From Chitinophaga terrae (ex Kim and Jung 2007) (GTDB lineage Bacteria > Bacteroidota > Bacteroidia > Chitinophagales > Chitinophagaceae), in assembly GCF_900107795.1 (NCBI RefSeq), contig NZ_FNRL01000020.1, forward strand, positions 59,282 through 123,281: DNA of 64,000 nucleotides, given 5' to 3'. Below, one piece after another: positions 55,901-63,079 of the stretch (positions are counted from its first letter, which is position 1; each line of letters opens with the position of its first letter). A model generated the notes under the pieces. The model worked only from the letters and a program-made list of their open reading frames with translations, did not search any database and was not told the origin of the DNA. Position numbers and translations under genes: made by a program.

Positions 55901-56195
55901 CCGTCCTACGGAGATATACCAGGAGTCGTTGTTTGAGCGGCCTATAGAAAGCCTTGATGCACAGTTGGCAATACACCTGTTGAAAAACCGATTAGAATTT
56001 AAGATCAATGTTGCTAATTTATTAAACAGCTATTCCTTAGTGTATTATAACAAATTCAGTGATAATCCCGATGTACGCGATGGTAAAAAAGCGCCTACTG
56101 CTAAGCAATTGTTGTATAGAAAAGGAGAAAGTTTCATTGATTTCGAAGCACGGCCGGGTATGACATGGAGTGGGGTCTTAAGCTACCGGTTTTAG
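52989..56195 (+). CDS. TonB-dependent receptor with STN domain, no SusD partner
   Basis: A 1068-residue outer membrane receptor. A long basic pre-signal region and hydrophobic segment (KGLLIGLVVIVFFTNPLLAQ) precede an STN domain (about 50-120), a carboxypeptidase-regulatory domain (IGQVLDAKDGTPVIGATIQI), a plug with TPDKNLGETLKRISGVTTVD and RSAEFGGGLVEVNT, and a barrel ending ARPGMTWSGVLSYRF. The plug lacks the SusC linker (GEVVVTA-type followed by the LKDAxAxxIYGSR block), so it is a classical TonB receptor, not SusC. The sequence is visibly more AT-rich than neighbouring receptors. The next genes are two lipoproteins instead of SusD. Confidence 0.93.
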   Translation: MHNFTTNASGRGDRRSHAWRFAKGLLIGLVVIVFFTNPLLAQNGIEKMSVSLSQVPLSGLIRQIETQSSYVVNLVKEEVDLSTKVTVNIKDGSVQEVLSQALRSTPYHFKVEKDVITIQRKPAGKPEKGRVIGQVLDAKDGTPVIGATIQIGSGGTITDIDGKYAMDITPGTYSLQVSSTGYVTKKINQVIVNSAIPTQLDITLNIQKGTLKGVEVVASAKRESIASLYLRQKNSASISDGISLEQITRTPDKNLGETLKRISGVTTVDNKFVVVRGLSERYNQSVLNGQVMPSTELNRRNFSFDIIPSNIVENITVVKTLTPDRSAEFGGGLVEVNTVDIPTQNFLNVSVGGGFNNQTTGKDFVSMKLEGREYLAQPAKHRDLYGRLDWKSSNDVLEAYKLHNGDPTALSNNWGLTKMKAQPNTNYQLAGGHVFKYKNGGQLGVMASASYRNTLLTQEIRMSRDGYDPGLDLSGDNVGYIGKRYGFTTNLGGIAGIGYTNKHSKISFQSLYLRSLDQQLQLGGPEDRWGYYDLTTQTTLWQNQLRGEHALGSKGIKLKWMGSYIRLDRKRPDNHQLTTGIVQVKPEDPADYNVGAPGSTGISAGALRWWSRAYENNYTWDLALSAPFNFDLGSISLNNTVKVGYAGWSKDRSFYVINTGSTNENKIYASPLSQAFSPENGVSTFIDRFGDNFHRTMDLHAGYLMLDDKIADRWRLVWGVRAEYYNLNNANANLDQVIKDVNTAHPDQQFDFSAVRSREPNLRFFPSANLTYSLNTAMNLRLAYSQSIIRPDLRELSFFREYDFELGGNYSATLVRSTLLKHLDFRYEWYPAAGEVLSLSLFYKKIDYPMEIYKQGDFREFELLNNRWAKNYGIEAEIRKSFAFTKVPVLQNLTVFGNFTRLFAEVLAMRSSVNTTDPNNPNKIVPVEVLGSVQKRPQSGASNMMLNAGLYYDTKPVSLSVSYNYISNRMFRPTEIYQESLFERPIESLDAQLAIHLLKNRLEFKINVANLLNSYSLVYYNKFSDNPDVRDGKKAPTAKQLLYRKGESFIDFEARPGMTWSGVLSYRF

Positions 56196-56219
56196 TAAAG
56201 AAAAATATCACAACGATAT

Positions 56220-56254
56220 ATACGCGTATCCATAATGTACCCTGATCAGGTACA
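56220..56254 (+). promoter_or_regulatory. Two palindromes upstream of the beta-helix lipoprotein
   Basis: ATACGCGTAT (56220-56229) is a perfect 10-base palindrome; TGTACCCTGATCAGGTACA (56236-56254) is a near-perfect one with core CCTGATCAGG. Both lie in the 82-base gap between receptor and lipoprotein, followed by an A-rich start region. They suit a dedicated regulator or an RNA fold separating expression of the two genes. Confidence 0.5.
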
Positions 56255-56277
56255 GTTTAACCTAAAAAAACAAAAAA

Positions 56278-57759
56278 ATGAAAAGAAAACCTCTTATTTT
56301 ATCAGCATTATCTGTTGCCTTATTAGGCGTTATGTTAATCACTTCCTGTAAAAAGGATAACCAAAAAATTGGCGATCGTCCATTGAACGCTGGCGTACTG
56401 GCAACCGGATGCCTGGATGCGCTTCCAGCTACAGATAGTACTATCACAGGTGTGATCAATACAGATCTTTACCTGAGCAACGCAAGACGCTATAAATTGA
56501 ATGGTATTGTTTATGTAACTGCAGGCCATACACTTACTATCCAACATGGTACCCGTATTCTTGGTCTGGCCGGCAGCGGTTCAACTCCGGGCGGTGGTCT
56601 GGTGATCACCCGCGGCGCTAAGATCAATGCTGTTGGTTTGCCTGATTGCCCTATCGTATTTACTTCCTATCGTTATGATGATGCTTCTGTTCCGGATTCA
56701 GCTAAATCCGGTGACTGGGCAGGTGTTATCATCCTTGGTAGAGCTCCTATTAACAACCCTAGCAGCGGCGATTCTGCACGTATCGAAGGTATTCCTAACG
56801 GTTTCCCTGCCAGTCCTTTCTATGGCGGATCCAATGACGCTGATAACTCTGGTACCTTACAGTATGTGCGTATTGAGTATGCCGGTTATGAATTGTCTCC
56901 GGATAATGAAATCAACGGTCTGACACTGGGTGGTGTTGGTAGCGGTACTACTATCGACTATGTAGCGGTAACTGAATCCAGGGATGATGCATTCGAATGG
57001 TTTGGAGGCTCTGTGAACGCAACTCACCTGATTGCAATCAATTCACTGGATGATATGTTTGATACAGACAATGGTTACAAAGGTACAATTGCTAACGCAT
57101 TGGGTGTAGCTGATCAACTCCGCGCAGATAAGAGCCAATCAAATGGTATTGAGAGCGATAACAATTCAACAGGCTCTGTTACTACCCGTATTACACACGC
57201 TAAATACAACAACTTAACCATTGTTGGTGTGCCTAATACTACACTGGCATCTGATACTGTTAAGAAACCATCTGGTAGCGGACGTTACGGTCGTGCAGCG
57301 CATCTGAGAAGGAATACAGAATTTGAAATCAGCAATTCAATTTTCATTGGTTACAACTTCGGTATCTCAATAGATAGCGCTACCGGTACTGCCGGCGCTA
57401 AATACAGATCAGGTATTTCTACTATCAAGAACAGCTTCGCTCATGGATTTGGTGCAGGTAGTGTAACTGCCTTAACAGCAGTTCCATTTGCAGCTGAATC
57501 TAATGGTGTACCTGCTACAGGTCTGAGATTTGATAATGCTAAAACATGGTTCTGGGATATTGCTACCCTTGCAGCTAACGCTAACGTAGGTATCAAAAAT
57601 GCAGTTCCAAATGCGTCTTTATGGTTAACAAATCCGTTCAGCTCTACTGTAACTGTTAATAACTTCAAATCTAACGGAGCAGCTGCAAGCGCTGGTTCTA
57701 AGATCGACACCTGGGTATTGGGATCTACTCCTAATAAATGGGTTCAGGTTAAATGGTAA
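56278..57759 (+). CDS. Parallel beta-helix-like lipoprotein, receptor partner
   Basis: A 493-residue lipoprotein with a lipobox in VMLITSCKKDNQ. The mature part is glycine-, asparagine- and threonine-rich with repeating strands (GLVITRGAKINAVGLPDCPI, GTLQYVRIEYAGYELSPDNE, YVAVTESRDDAFEWFGGSVN, NSIFIGYNFGISIDSATG), as in right-handed parallel beta-helices. It resembles the LipL48-like proteins often found next to TonB receptors (from memory, unverified). No polysaccharide-lyase catalytic residues were recognised. Coding is strongly biased toward a few codons (GGT, GCT), a sign of high expression. It probably binds the receptor's ligand at the cell surface, taking SusD's place. Confidence 0.82.
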   Translation: MKRKPLILSALSVALLGVMLITSCKKDNQKIGDRPLNAGVLATGCLDALPATDSTITGVINTDLYLSNARRYKLNGIVYVTAGHTLTIQHGTRILGLAGSGSTPGGGLVITRGAKINAVGLPDCPIVFTSYRYDDASVPDSAKSGDWAGVIILGRAPINNPSSGDSARIEGIPNGFPASPFYGGSNDADNSGTLQYVRIEYAGYELSPDNEINGLTLGGVGSGTTIDYVAVTESRDDAFEWFGGSVNATHLIAINSLDDMFDTDNGYKGTIANALGVADQLRADKSQSNGIESDNNSTGSVTTRITHAKYNNLTIVGVPNTTLASDTVKKPSGSGRYGRAAHLRRNTEFEISNSIFIGYNFGISIDSATGTAGAKYRSGISTIKNSFAHGFGAGSVTALTAVPFAAESNGVPATGLRFDNAKTWFWDIATLAANANVGIKNAVPNASLWLTNPFSSTVTVNNFKSNGAAASAGSKIDTWVLGSTPNKWVQVKW

Positions 57760-57775
57760 TCTCATTTAAATTCAA

Positions 57776-57815
57776 TGATAACGTATAAGGCCCGGCCTTA
57801 TACGTTATCACTTTT
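57776..57815. terminator. Strong 17-bp hairpin terminator
   Basis: A perfect stem TGATAACGTATAAGGCC (57776-57792) with GGCCTTATACGTTATCA (57794-57810) around one base, followed by CTTTTG. It sits between the beta-helix lipoprotein and the next lipoprotein, 19 bases before the latter's ATG. It should end or strongly attenuate the transcript. Confidence 0.88.
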
Positions 57816-57829
57816 GTAAAATAAGCGGT

Positions 57830-58573
57830 ATGCACAAAAACTATTTACTCCTTTTATTATTAGTCGTATTATTTGGCGCCTGCCGTAAAGGCGAGCCGGC
57901 AGAAGAACATTTCTTTGGCAGATTCCAGATTACATTATTAAATCTTCCCGGTTCAGGGAAAGCAGAAATATTCCTCGGTACTGAAAAGCTGGGAGAGATT
58001 GTTCCCAAAGCATCAGAAGTACTGGAGCTTCTTTTACCCGCGGGTAAATCCGGTAAATTAAAACTGGTAGACGCTGCCAGTTCTACTCTAATTGCTGATA
58101 CCAACGTTGTTGTTATTCCCAATATAAAACAGGCATTCAGGGCAGGATATAGCGAAACGCTGAAAATAAAAGGATTTATAAGTGATGTAAATGTGCCGCA
58201 AGACTCTATCCGTGTACAGGTACTTTATAATATCAGAAAGCCATTTAATAATCATCCGGAGGCAGACCTTCACCTGTTGGATCTTTCGATGGAGGAAACA
58301 GGGATAGTTGTAAAAGGACTTAAGTTAGATGATCCTACTCCACGCATCTTAACGTTCCCGAGACTGGGGGAAGGAGATTTTCCTGTGGGTTATTTCTGCA
58401 AACTGGTTGATCCAAAAACCGGTGAAACTATCGTAGATGCTGCAGGAGGGATCTTTGTATTTATTGTAGGAGTTCCGGAGTATTATGGCCATTATGTCTT
58501 TGTAAATATCAATGATGACCAGGGAGATACCCCCGAGACAAATACTTTTACGGCCACGGCAACGCCACTGTAG
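57830..58573 (+). CDS. Hypothetical lipoprotein of the SusD-less receptor locus
   Basis: A 247-residue lipoprotein with Cys18 in LLLLVVLFGACRKGEPAEEH. The mature part has repeated beta-strand pairs (FQITLLNLPGSGKAEIFLGT, KASEVLELLLPAGKSGKLKL, IRVQVLYNIRKPFNNHPEAD) that suggest two or more immunoglobulin-like sandwiches. No family recognised. It follows a strong terminator by 14 bases, so it is either read through at low level or made from a promoter within the hairpin region. Probably an accessory surface protein of the receptor. Confidence 0.8.
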   Translation: MHKNYLLLLLLVVLFGACRKGEPAEEHFFGRFQITLLNLPGSGKAEIFLGTEKLGEIVPKASEVLELLLPAGKSGKLKLVDAASSTLIADTNVVVIPNIKQAFRAGYSETLKIKGFISDVNVPQDSIRVQVLYNIRKPFNNHPEADLHLLDLSMEETGIVVKGLKLDDPTPRILTFPRLGEGDFPVGYFCKLVDPKTGETIVDAAGGIFVFIVGVPEYYGHYVFVNINDDQGDTPETNTFTATATPL

Positions 58574-58673
58574 CTGTTTGTGCCCTTCATTAATTCGGCA
58601 AAATCCATTTCTACATATTCGGGCTAATCAATTGATATTGATTAGCCTATTTCATATTATAACTTTGATTAGC

Positions 58674-59123
58674 CTACCTCGCTTTACGCTTCCTCTCATA
58701 CCGCGTTTTAGCCAACAAATACGCTGCTCCTGCGTATTCCAAAGCTGCCGCTAACTGTTCATTTTCCGGGTTCAGAATGCAGATAAAATGCTGGGCGGCA
58801 TAATGAGGATGCGGCATAAAAATATTCAGTGAAGTATAATCCCATTCCCCGCCGGGTTCAGGGAACAATTGTTCAAACATTTCTTTAGGCACACCTATGT
58901 TCAACCTGTACACTCCCGTTCTGTCAAGATCCGATACTTTATCATATTCGTTGTCCGACAGCGCCATAGTTGCAAACGGCAAAACCTGTTCATCTGCATA
59001 AAAGAAAAACCTGTATCCCATAGCATCCAAAGTGGTAACGTTTGGCAATTGACCTGTAATGTATTGTTCTATTACCTGCAAAGACATAAGAGCATTGATT
59101 TGATGTTGGGCAAAAGTCTTCAT
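58674..59123 (-). CDS. DUF6194-like protein
   Basis: The start at 59123 gives 149 residues; a second ATG at 59135 would add four. It has no signal peptide. The sequence RFFFYADEQVLPFATMALSD, KVSDLDRTGVYRLNIGVPKE and MPHPHYAAQHFICILNPENE resembles DUF6194, a small family of unknown function (from memory). It is divergent from the HxlR regulator at 59193 across 69 bases that hold an inverted repeat, so it is the likely target of that regulator. Confidence 0.8.
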   Translation of the reverse strand: MKTFAQHQINALMSLQVIEQYITGQLPNVTTLDAMGYRFFFYADEQVLPFATMALSDNEYDKVSDLDRTGVYRLNIGVPKEMFEQLFPEPGGEWDYTSLNIFMPHPHYAAQHFICILNPENEQLAAALEYAGAAYLLAKTRYERKRKAR

Positions 59124-59144
59124 CTTATAGTACATTTACAAGTA

Positions 59145-59168
59145 GTTACTTTTTAGGCATATAGTAAC
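59145..59168. promoter_or_regulatory. Putative HxlR operator
   Basis: GTTACT (59145-59150) and AGTAAC (59163-59168) form a 6-base inverted repeat with a 12-base spacer, midway between the divergent DUF6194-like and HxlR genes. Position and symmetry fit a dimeric HxlR repressor site controlling both. Confidence 0.5.
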
Positions 59169-59192
59169 ACAAGGTAAAGTAATGCGGGCTAT

Positions 59193-59540
59193 ATGGACTT
59201 ACAACAAAATAAAAAATCTGAAAATACTGCGCCTTGCCCCTTCCGGGAGGCAATGGACCTGATCTCGGGAAAATGGACTATGTCTATCATCAATAACTTA
59301 ATGACCGGGAAAATGCGGTTTAAAGAACTGGAAAGAAGCGTTGCCGGCATTAATACCAGGATGCTGGTAAAGGAATTGAAAGAACTGGAAAGCAAACAGA
59401 TCATATGCCGGGAAGCCTTTGCAACTGTGCCTCCAACGGTAGAATACTCGCTGACCGAAAAAGGAAAAGCATTAAGGCCTGTATTGATAGAAGTGCAGAA
59501 ATGGGCATTAAATAACCCCTTGAACCAGGATCAATTGTAA
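59193..59540 (+). CDS. HxlR-family winged-helix regulator
   Basis: A 115-residue regulator with the HxlR pattern: conserved Cys15 in APCPFREAMDLISGKWT, then LMTGKMRFKELERSVAGINT, RMLVKELKELESKQIICRE and a wing VPPTVEYSLTEKGKAL. HxlR proteins often sense electrophiles or redox change through that Cys. It is divergent from the DUF6194-like gene and probably represses it and itself. Its stop lies 3 bases from the stop of the convergent MocR-type gene. Confidence 0.93.
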   Translation: MDLQQNKKSENTAPCPFREAMDLISGKWTMSIINNLMTGKMRFKELERSVAGINTRMLVKELKELESKQIICREAFATVPPTVEYSLTEKGKALRPVLIEVQKWALNNPLNQDQL

Positions 59541-59543
59541 ACG

Positions 59544-61022
59544 CTACTTCGCCTGCATAGAACTGAACGTGCTTTTTAATATCTCCAGGCTTTTCCCGAT
59601 CTCTGTTTCATCCAGGTGCCCGAACCCGATCCGCATAGCTGTAAGCTTTTTATCCTGGTACAGCAAGGTCTTGGGAATGAATAACCCTTGTTTAGACGCC
59701 TCCTGGCTGAGTCTCAGAAGATTTACGGGGTATTTCCAGGTTGCCCAGAGCGCCAGGCCGCCGGATGGAACTGTAAATGTTAACTTGTTCCCGAAAGCCC
59801 TGGTAAGGCCGTCGGCCATCGTATCTCTCCGCGCTTTATAGACTTTCAGCGATTTATTCAGGTGGCGGTGTATAGCGCCTTCTTCAATCATTTCTCCCAA
59901 TACCTGTTCCATCACAATATCTCCCTGCCTGTCAATGATCCCCAGGTATTTACGCATCTCCTTCATCAGGTTGGCAGGCGATACTACGAAACCTGTTCTG
60001 AAGCCCGGGGCCAGCGATTTGCCAAATGAACCCACATAGATTACCATTCCCTGGTCATCAACACTGGCCAGGGGCAGCAACGGCTTTTTGTCGTACTGGA
60101 AATCATAGTCGTAGTCATCTTCCACGATGATAAAACCATATTCCCGGGCCAGTTGAAGCAGCTGCATCCTCCTGGGGGCGCTCAGGCTAACGGTGGTCGG
60201 GTAATGGTGATGAGGGGTGACATATACCATACGTACCCTCATCTTCTTACACAACTCAAGCAGGGCATGAGTATCCAGCCCCTCCTGGTCTACCGGTATC
60301 GTATATATCCTGGCTCCCGTTTTCTGGAATACCATGTTGGCGGAGAAGTTGCCGGGCATGCCAACAACCACGGCGTCGTCTTTCCGGAGAAGGATCTCCG
60401 ATATAATAAATAAGCTCATCTCCGCGCTGCGGGTGATCAGCAGGTTGTCTGTAGAAATATTGAGGCCTCTCGACAAGTGCAGGTACCGGGCCAGTTGCTG
60501 TTTGAAATACTCGCTCCCGTCGTGGTTATACCAGTTCATTTTACGGAGATTGCTCTTCCGTTTCATATTGGAGCTATAGAAACCTGAAAGGTCGCTGACC
60601 TGGGTTAAACGAATATCCGGGGTGCCGTCTGTAAAAATATGATCGCATTTCGTGTATTCGTACGGATTATCCAGCAAATTCGACTTTTCGAAGCTGAAAC
60701 CGGTAGTATTTGCGTACTTTTTGGTTGTTTTTGCCCCTTTTTCCAGGTTTGGAAGCTGGGAAGCGATAAAAGTGCCCTGGTTAGGCCGGATTTCGATCCA
60801 GCCCTGTGCTGAAAGTTCCTCGTACACGGCAACAGCGGTGTTCCTGTGGGTGTCCAGCAACTCGCTTAAGGCCCTGGTACCGGGCAGTTTCGTGCCGGGC
60901 GGCAGGGCGCCCCGTTGTATGGCGTGTATCAACTGGTTGACGATCTGCATATAGATCGCGTTGCTGGAAGTTCTGTCTACCTGTATGAAACTCTTGAAAG
61001 GAATAGAAACCGGACTACCCAT
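59544..61022 (-). CDS. MocR/PdxR-type GntR-aminotransferase regulator
   Basis: The start at 61022 (MGSPVSIPFKSFIQVDRTSS) gives 492 residues; the frame is open to 61076. An N-terminal GntR winged helix (LHAIQRG-type start, then LPGTRALSELLDTHRNTAVA, YEELSAQGWIEIRPNQGTF) is fused to a fold-type I aminotransferase domain with the PLP-binding Lys in VGSFGKSLAPGFRTGF and PHHHYPTTVSLS. MocR proteins use the aminotransferase domain to sense PLP or amino compounds. It is divergent from the ferritin-like/bioB operon, with a palindrome over the latter's promoter, so that operon is its likely target. Confidence 0.92.
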   Translation of the reverse strand: MGSPVSIPFKSFIQVDRTSSNAIYMQIVNQLIHAIQRGALPPGTKLPGTRALSELLDTHRNTAVAVYEELSAQGWIEIRPNQGTFIASQLPNLEKGAKTTKKYANTTGFSFEKSNLLDNPYEYTKCDHIFTDGTPDIRLTQVSDLSGFYSSNMKRKSNLRKMNWYNHDGSEYFKQQLARYLHLSRGLNISTDNLLITRSAEMSLFIISEILLRKDDAVVVGMPGNFSANMVFQKTGARIYTIPVDQEGLDTHALLELCKKMRVRMVYVTPHHHYPTTVSLSAPRRMQLLQLAREYGFIIVEDDYDYDFQYDKKPLLPLASVDDQGMVIYVGSFGKSLAPGFRTGFVVSPANLMKEMRKYLGIIDRQGDIVMEQVLGEMIEEGAIHRHLNKSLKVYKARRDTMADGLTRAFGNKLTFTVPSGGLALWATWKYPVNLLRLSQEASKQGLFIPKTLLYQDKKLTAMRIGFGHLDETEIGKSLEILKSTFSSMQAK

Positions 61023-61062
61023 AATATTAAAACTGGCACCTGTTAATCGTCCGGAAAGGTAA

Positions 61063-61089
61063 TACATTTGACGCACAACTTGTCAAATG
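61063..61089 (+). promoter_or_regulatory. Promoter and palindromic operator of the di-iron protein/bioB operon
   Basis: CATTTGAC (61065-61072) and GTCAAATG (61082-61089) form a perfect 8-base inverted repeat with a 9-base spacer. The left arm overlaps a -7 element TACATTTG (61063-61070) and the right arm includes the ATG of the ferritin-like gene (61087). The -33 position reads TGT, a partial match. Binding here would block initiation. It does not resemble the BirA operator known to me. Confidence 0.6.
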
Positions 61090-61719
61090 CAACAGATATT
61101 ACAGAAAATAGTCCAGGAACCTGTTCTTCATGCCAAATGGCTGAATTCACTCTCCTTTATGGAAAATGCCGGGGCGCGCAAGATCTCGGCCTGTGAAAAT
61201 GCTGAAACAGCAGACATCATCCAGTTGAAACACGCGGCGGAAGAACATCGCCACGCCTACTATCTCAAAAAACAGATACTTAAACTGCCGGTAGAAGGGT
61301 TCACGTATTACCGGAATACCGACCTGCTGGCGCCTATCCATACCAAACAATACCTGCATAAACTGGATGTGGAATGCAGTCGCTATATCAAAAAGGTTTT
61401 TTCCCTGGCCAACCACGACCTGAAATACGCTGCCTATCTCTTTGTTACCTATGCTATAGAAGTACGGGCCGACGAATTATATCCCGCTTACCAGGAAGTG
61501 CTGACGGCCAACGATTCCAGGGTAATGGTGAAATCCATCATCGTGGAAGAAGAAGGGCACCTGGAAGAAATGATGGCGCAACTGGACCGGTTTGATGATA
61601 ACTGGAAAGAACACGCTGCCCGGGTATCAGAAATTGAAGGCCGCCTGTTCAGGGAATGGTTTGCCGCCGTTAGCGATGAAACACTGAAATCTGCACGCCA
61701 CACAGAAATACTGACCTGA
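61087..61719 (+). CDS. Ferritin-like di-iron protein upstream of bioB
   Basis: A 210-residue, mainly helical cytoplasmic protein. It shows the four-helix di-iron carboxylate signature: Glu26 (helix 1, FMENAG), Glu53-x-x-His56 (helix 2, AAEEHRHAYYL), Glu125 (helix 3, TYAIEVRADEL) and Glu155-x-x-His158 (helix 4, IIVEEEGHLEEMM). Members of this superfamily include ferritins, rubrerythrin and oxygen-using oxidases or oxygenases. There is no rubredoxin-type Cys pair. The stop is 22 bases from the bioB start on the same strand. A role in biotin synthesis is inferred from position: supply of a pimeloyl precursor, iron or sulfur for BioB, or oxygen removal. I do not recognise a named family. Confidence 0.85.
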   Translation: MQQILQKIVQEPVLHAKWLNSLSFMENAGARKISACENAETADIIQLKHAAEEHRHAYYLKKQILKLPVEGFTYYRNTDLLAPIHTKQYLHKLDVECSRYIKKVFSLANHDLKYAAYLFVTYAIEVRADELYPAYQEVLTANDSRVMVKSIIVEEEGHLEEMMAQLDRFDDNWKEHAARVSEIEGRLFREWFAAVSDETLKSARHTEILT

Positions 61720-61741
61720 GAATTTCACTAAAACAAAAACT

Positions 61742-62725
61742 ATGAACTTACAACAGTTGAAACACGACTGGACGAAAGAAGAAATACTGGATATCTACAA
61801 CAAACCATTAATGGAACTGGTGTATACGGCAGCATCCGTACACCGCGAATGGCATAAGCCGGATGAGGTACAGATATCTACTTTGTTGTCTGTGAAAACC
61901 GGCGGATGCCCGGAAGATTGTTCCTATTGCGGGCAGGCAGCCCGTTACCATACCAATATCAAGGTGCAGGCGCTGCTGCCGACAGAAACCGTGTTGGCGC
62001 ATGCCGCTACGGCCCAGGCCAACGGGTCGACCAGGTTCTGCATGGCCGCGGCATGGAGAGAGGTGCGTGACAATAAGGATTTCGACAGGATCATTGAAAT
62101 GGTGAAAGGAGTGAATGAAATGGGGATGGAAGTTTGCTGCACTTTGGGAATGCTTACCGAATCGCAGGCGCAACGCCTGCAGGAAGCCGGCTTGTATGCC
62201 TACAATCATAATATCGATACATCGGAAGAATATTACGACGAAATTATTTCTACCAGGAAATTCGACAACCGCCTGGAAACAATCAACAACGTGAGGAAAG
62301 CCGGCATCACTGTTTGCTCCGGCGGGATCATAGGATTGGGAGAAACCAGCGAAGATCGCATATCCATGCTTCGTACATTGGCGAATATGGAAAAGCATCC
62401 CGAATCTGTTCCTATCAATGCGCTGGCAAGAGTAAAAGGAACGCCGCTGGAAGATAATCCTAAAGTAGATATCTGGGAGATGGTCAGAATGATCGCTACC
62501 GCCAGGATTGTAATGCCTGCATCCATGGTGCGTTTGAGCGCCGGACGTATAGAAATGACAGAAGCGGAACAGGCCTGGTGCTTTATGGCAGGAGCTAATT
62601 CTATCTTCACAGGCGAAAGACAAACCTTGCTTGTAACGCCCAACCCGGGTATTTCAGAAGATATGCAGATGTTGCAACGGTTAGGGCTGAAACCGATGGT
62701 GAAGGAGCGGGAAAATGCGTGTTAA
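61742..62725 (+). CDS. bioB: Biotin synthase
   Basis: A 327-residue radical-SAM enzyme that inserts sulfur into dethiobiotin in the last step of biotin synthesis. The SAM-cluster motif is Cys56-x3-Cys60-x2-Cys63 in GGCPEDCSYCGQ, preceded by VQISTLLSVKTGG. Other hallmarks are FCMAAAWREVRDNKDFDRI, GMEVCCTLGMLTESQAQRL, YNHNIDTSEEYYDEI and the [2Fe-2S]-site region RLSAGRIEMTEAEQAWCFMA. No other biotin genes (bioA, bioD, bioF) lie in the window. It is co-transcribed with the ferritin-like gene. Confidence 0.97.
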   Translation: MNLQQLKHDWTKEEILDIYNKPLMELVYTAASVHREWHKPDEVQISTLLSVKTGGCPEDCSYCGQAARYHTNIKVQALLPTETVLAHAATAQANGSTRFCMAAAWREVRDNKDFDRIIEMVKGVNEMGMEVCCTLGMLTESQAQRLQEAGLYAYNHNIDTSEEYYDEIISTRKFDNRLETINNVRKAGITVCSGGIIGLGETSEDRISMLRTLANMEKHPESVPINALARVKGTPLEDNPKVDIWEMVRMIATARIVMPASMVRLSAGRIEMTEAEQAWCFMAGANSIFTGERQTLLVTPNPGISEDMQMLQRLGLKPMVKERENAC

Positions 62726-62823
62726 AAATTGAAGTTGAAAAGAAAGCGGTATAAAGCAGGGCTTTATTATTTATTAAGTGATGTAACTCCAGCAAGAGAA
62801 TAGTATAGTCGCTCTAAATTCGG

Positions 62824-62857
62824 AGCCGTTATTAGTTTAACGGCTTTTTTTATTTTG
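62824..62857 (+). terminator. Intrinsic terminator downstream of bioB
   Basis: AGCCGTT (62824-62830) pairs with AACGGCT (62839-62845), loop of 8, followed by TTTTTTATTTTG. It lies about 100 bases after bioB and overlaps the 3' end of the convergent small gene at 62837-63010. Confidence 0.82.
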
Positions 62858-63010
62858 TTTCTTTTCTTTTTCCTCTTTTATAGCCTTTTCTACGTCCTCC
62901 TTGGAAGTATTGGCTATCTTCTTCATAGCTTCTTCAAACAGAGAGAAATTGTCTTTATTCTCGCTATTATCAGTATTAGAAGGCTTGGTATGTTTTGATT
63001 TATCAGACAT
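62837..63010 (-). CDS. Small charged hypothetical protein
   Basis: A 57-residue frame, starting MSDKSKHTKPSNTDNSENKD and ending with the Lys/Glu-rich stretch KEDVEKAIKEEKEKKQNKKS. A disordered N-terminal part precedes a helix with FSLFEEAMKKIANT. It looks like a real small Bacteroidota protein, soluble and highly charged. Its last codons lie within the bioB terminator stem. Divergent from the 84-residue gene at 63080. Confidence 0.65.
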   Translation of the reverse strand: MSDKSKHTKPSNTDNSENKDNFSLFEEAMKKIANTSKEDVEKAIKEEKEKKQNKKSR

Positions 63011-63079
63011 TAAATGTTTGTTTGATTTTGCGCTGTTTTTTGCTAATTTACTATTTTATAACATTTCAATCATTCAACT

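Noticed and set aside
61808..62623. A 271-codon minus-strand frame inside bioB
   Set aside because: bioB on the plus strand has every catalytic motif; the antisense frame shows none.
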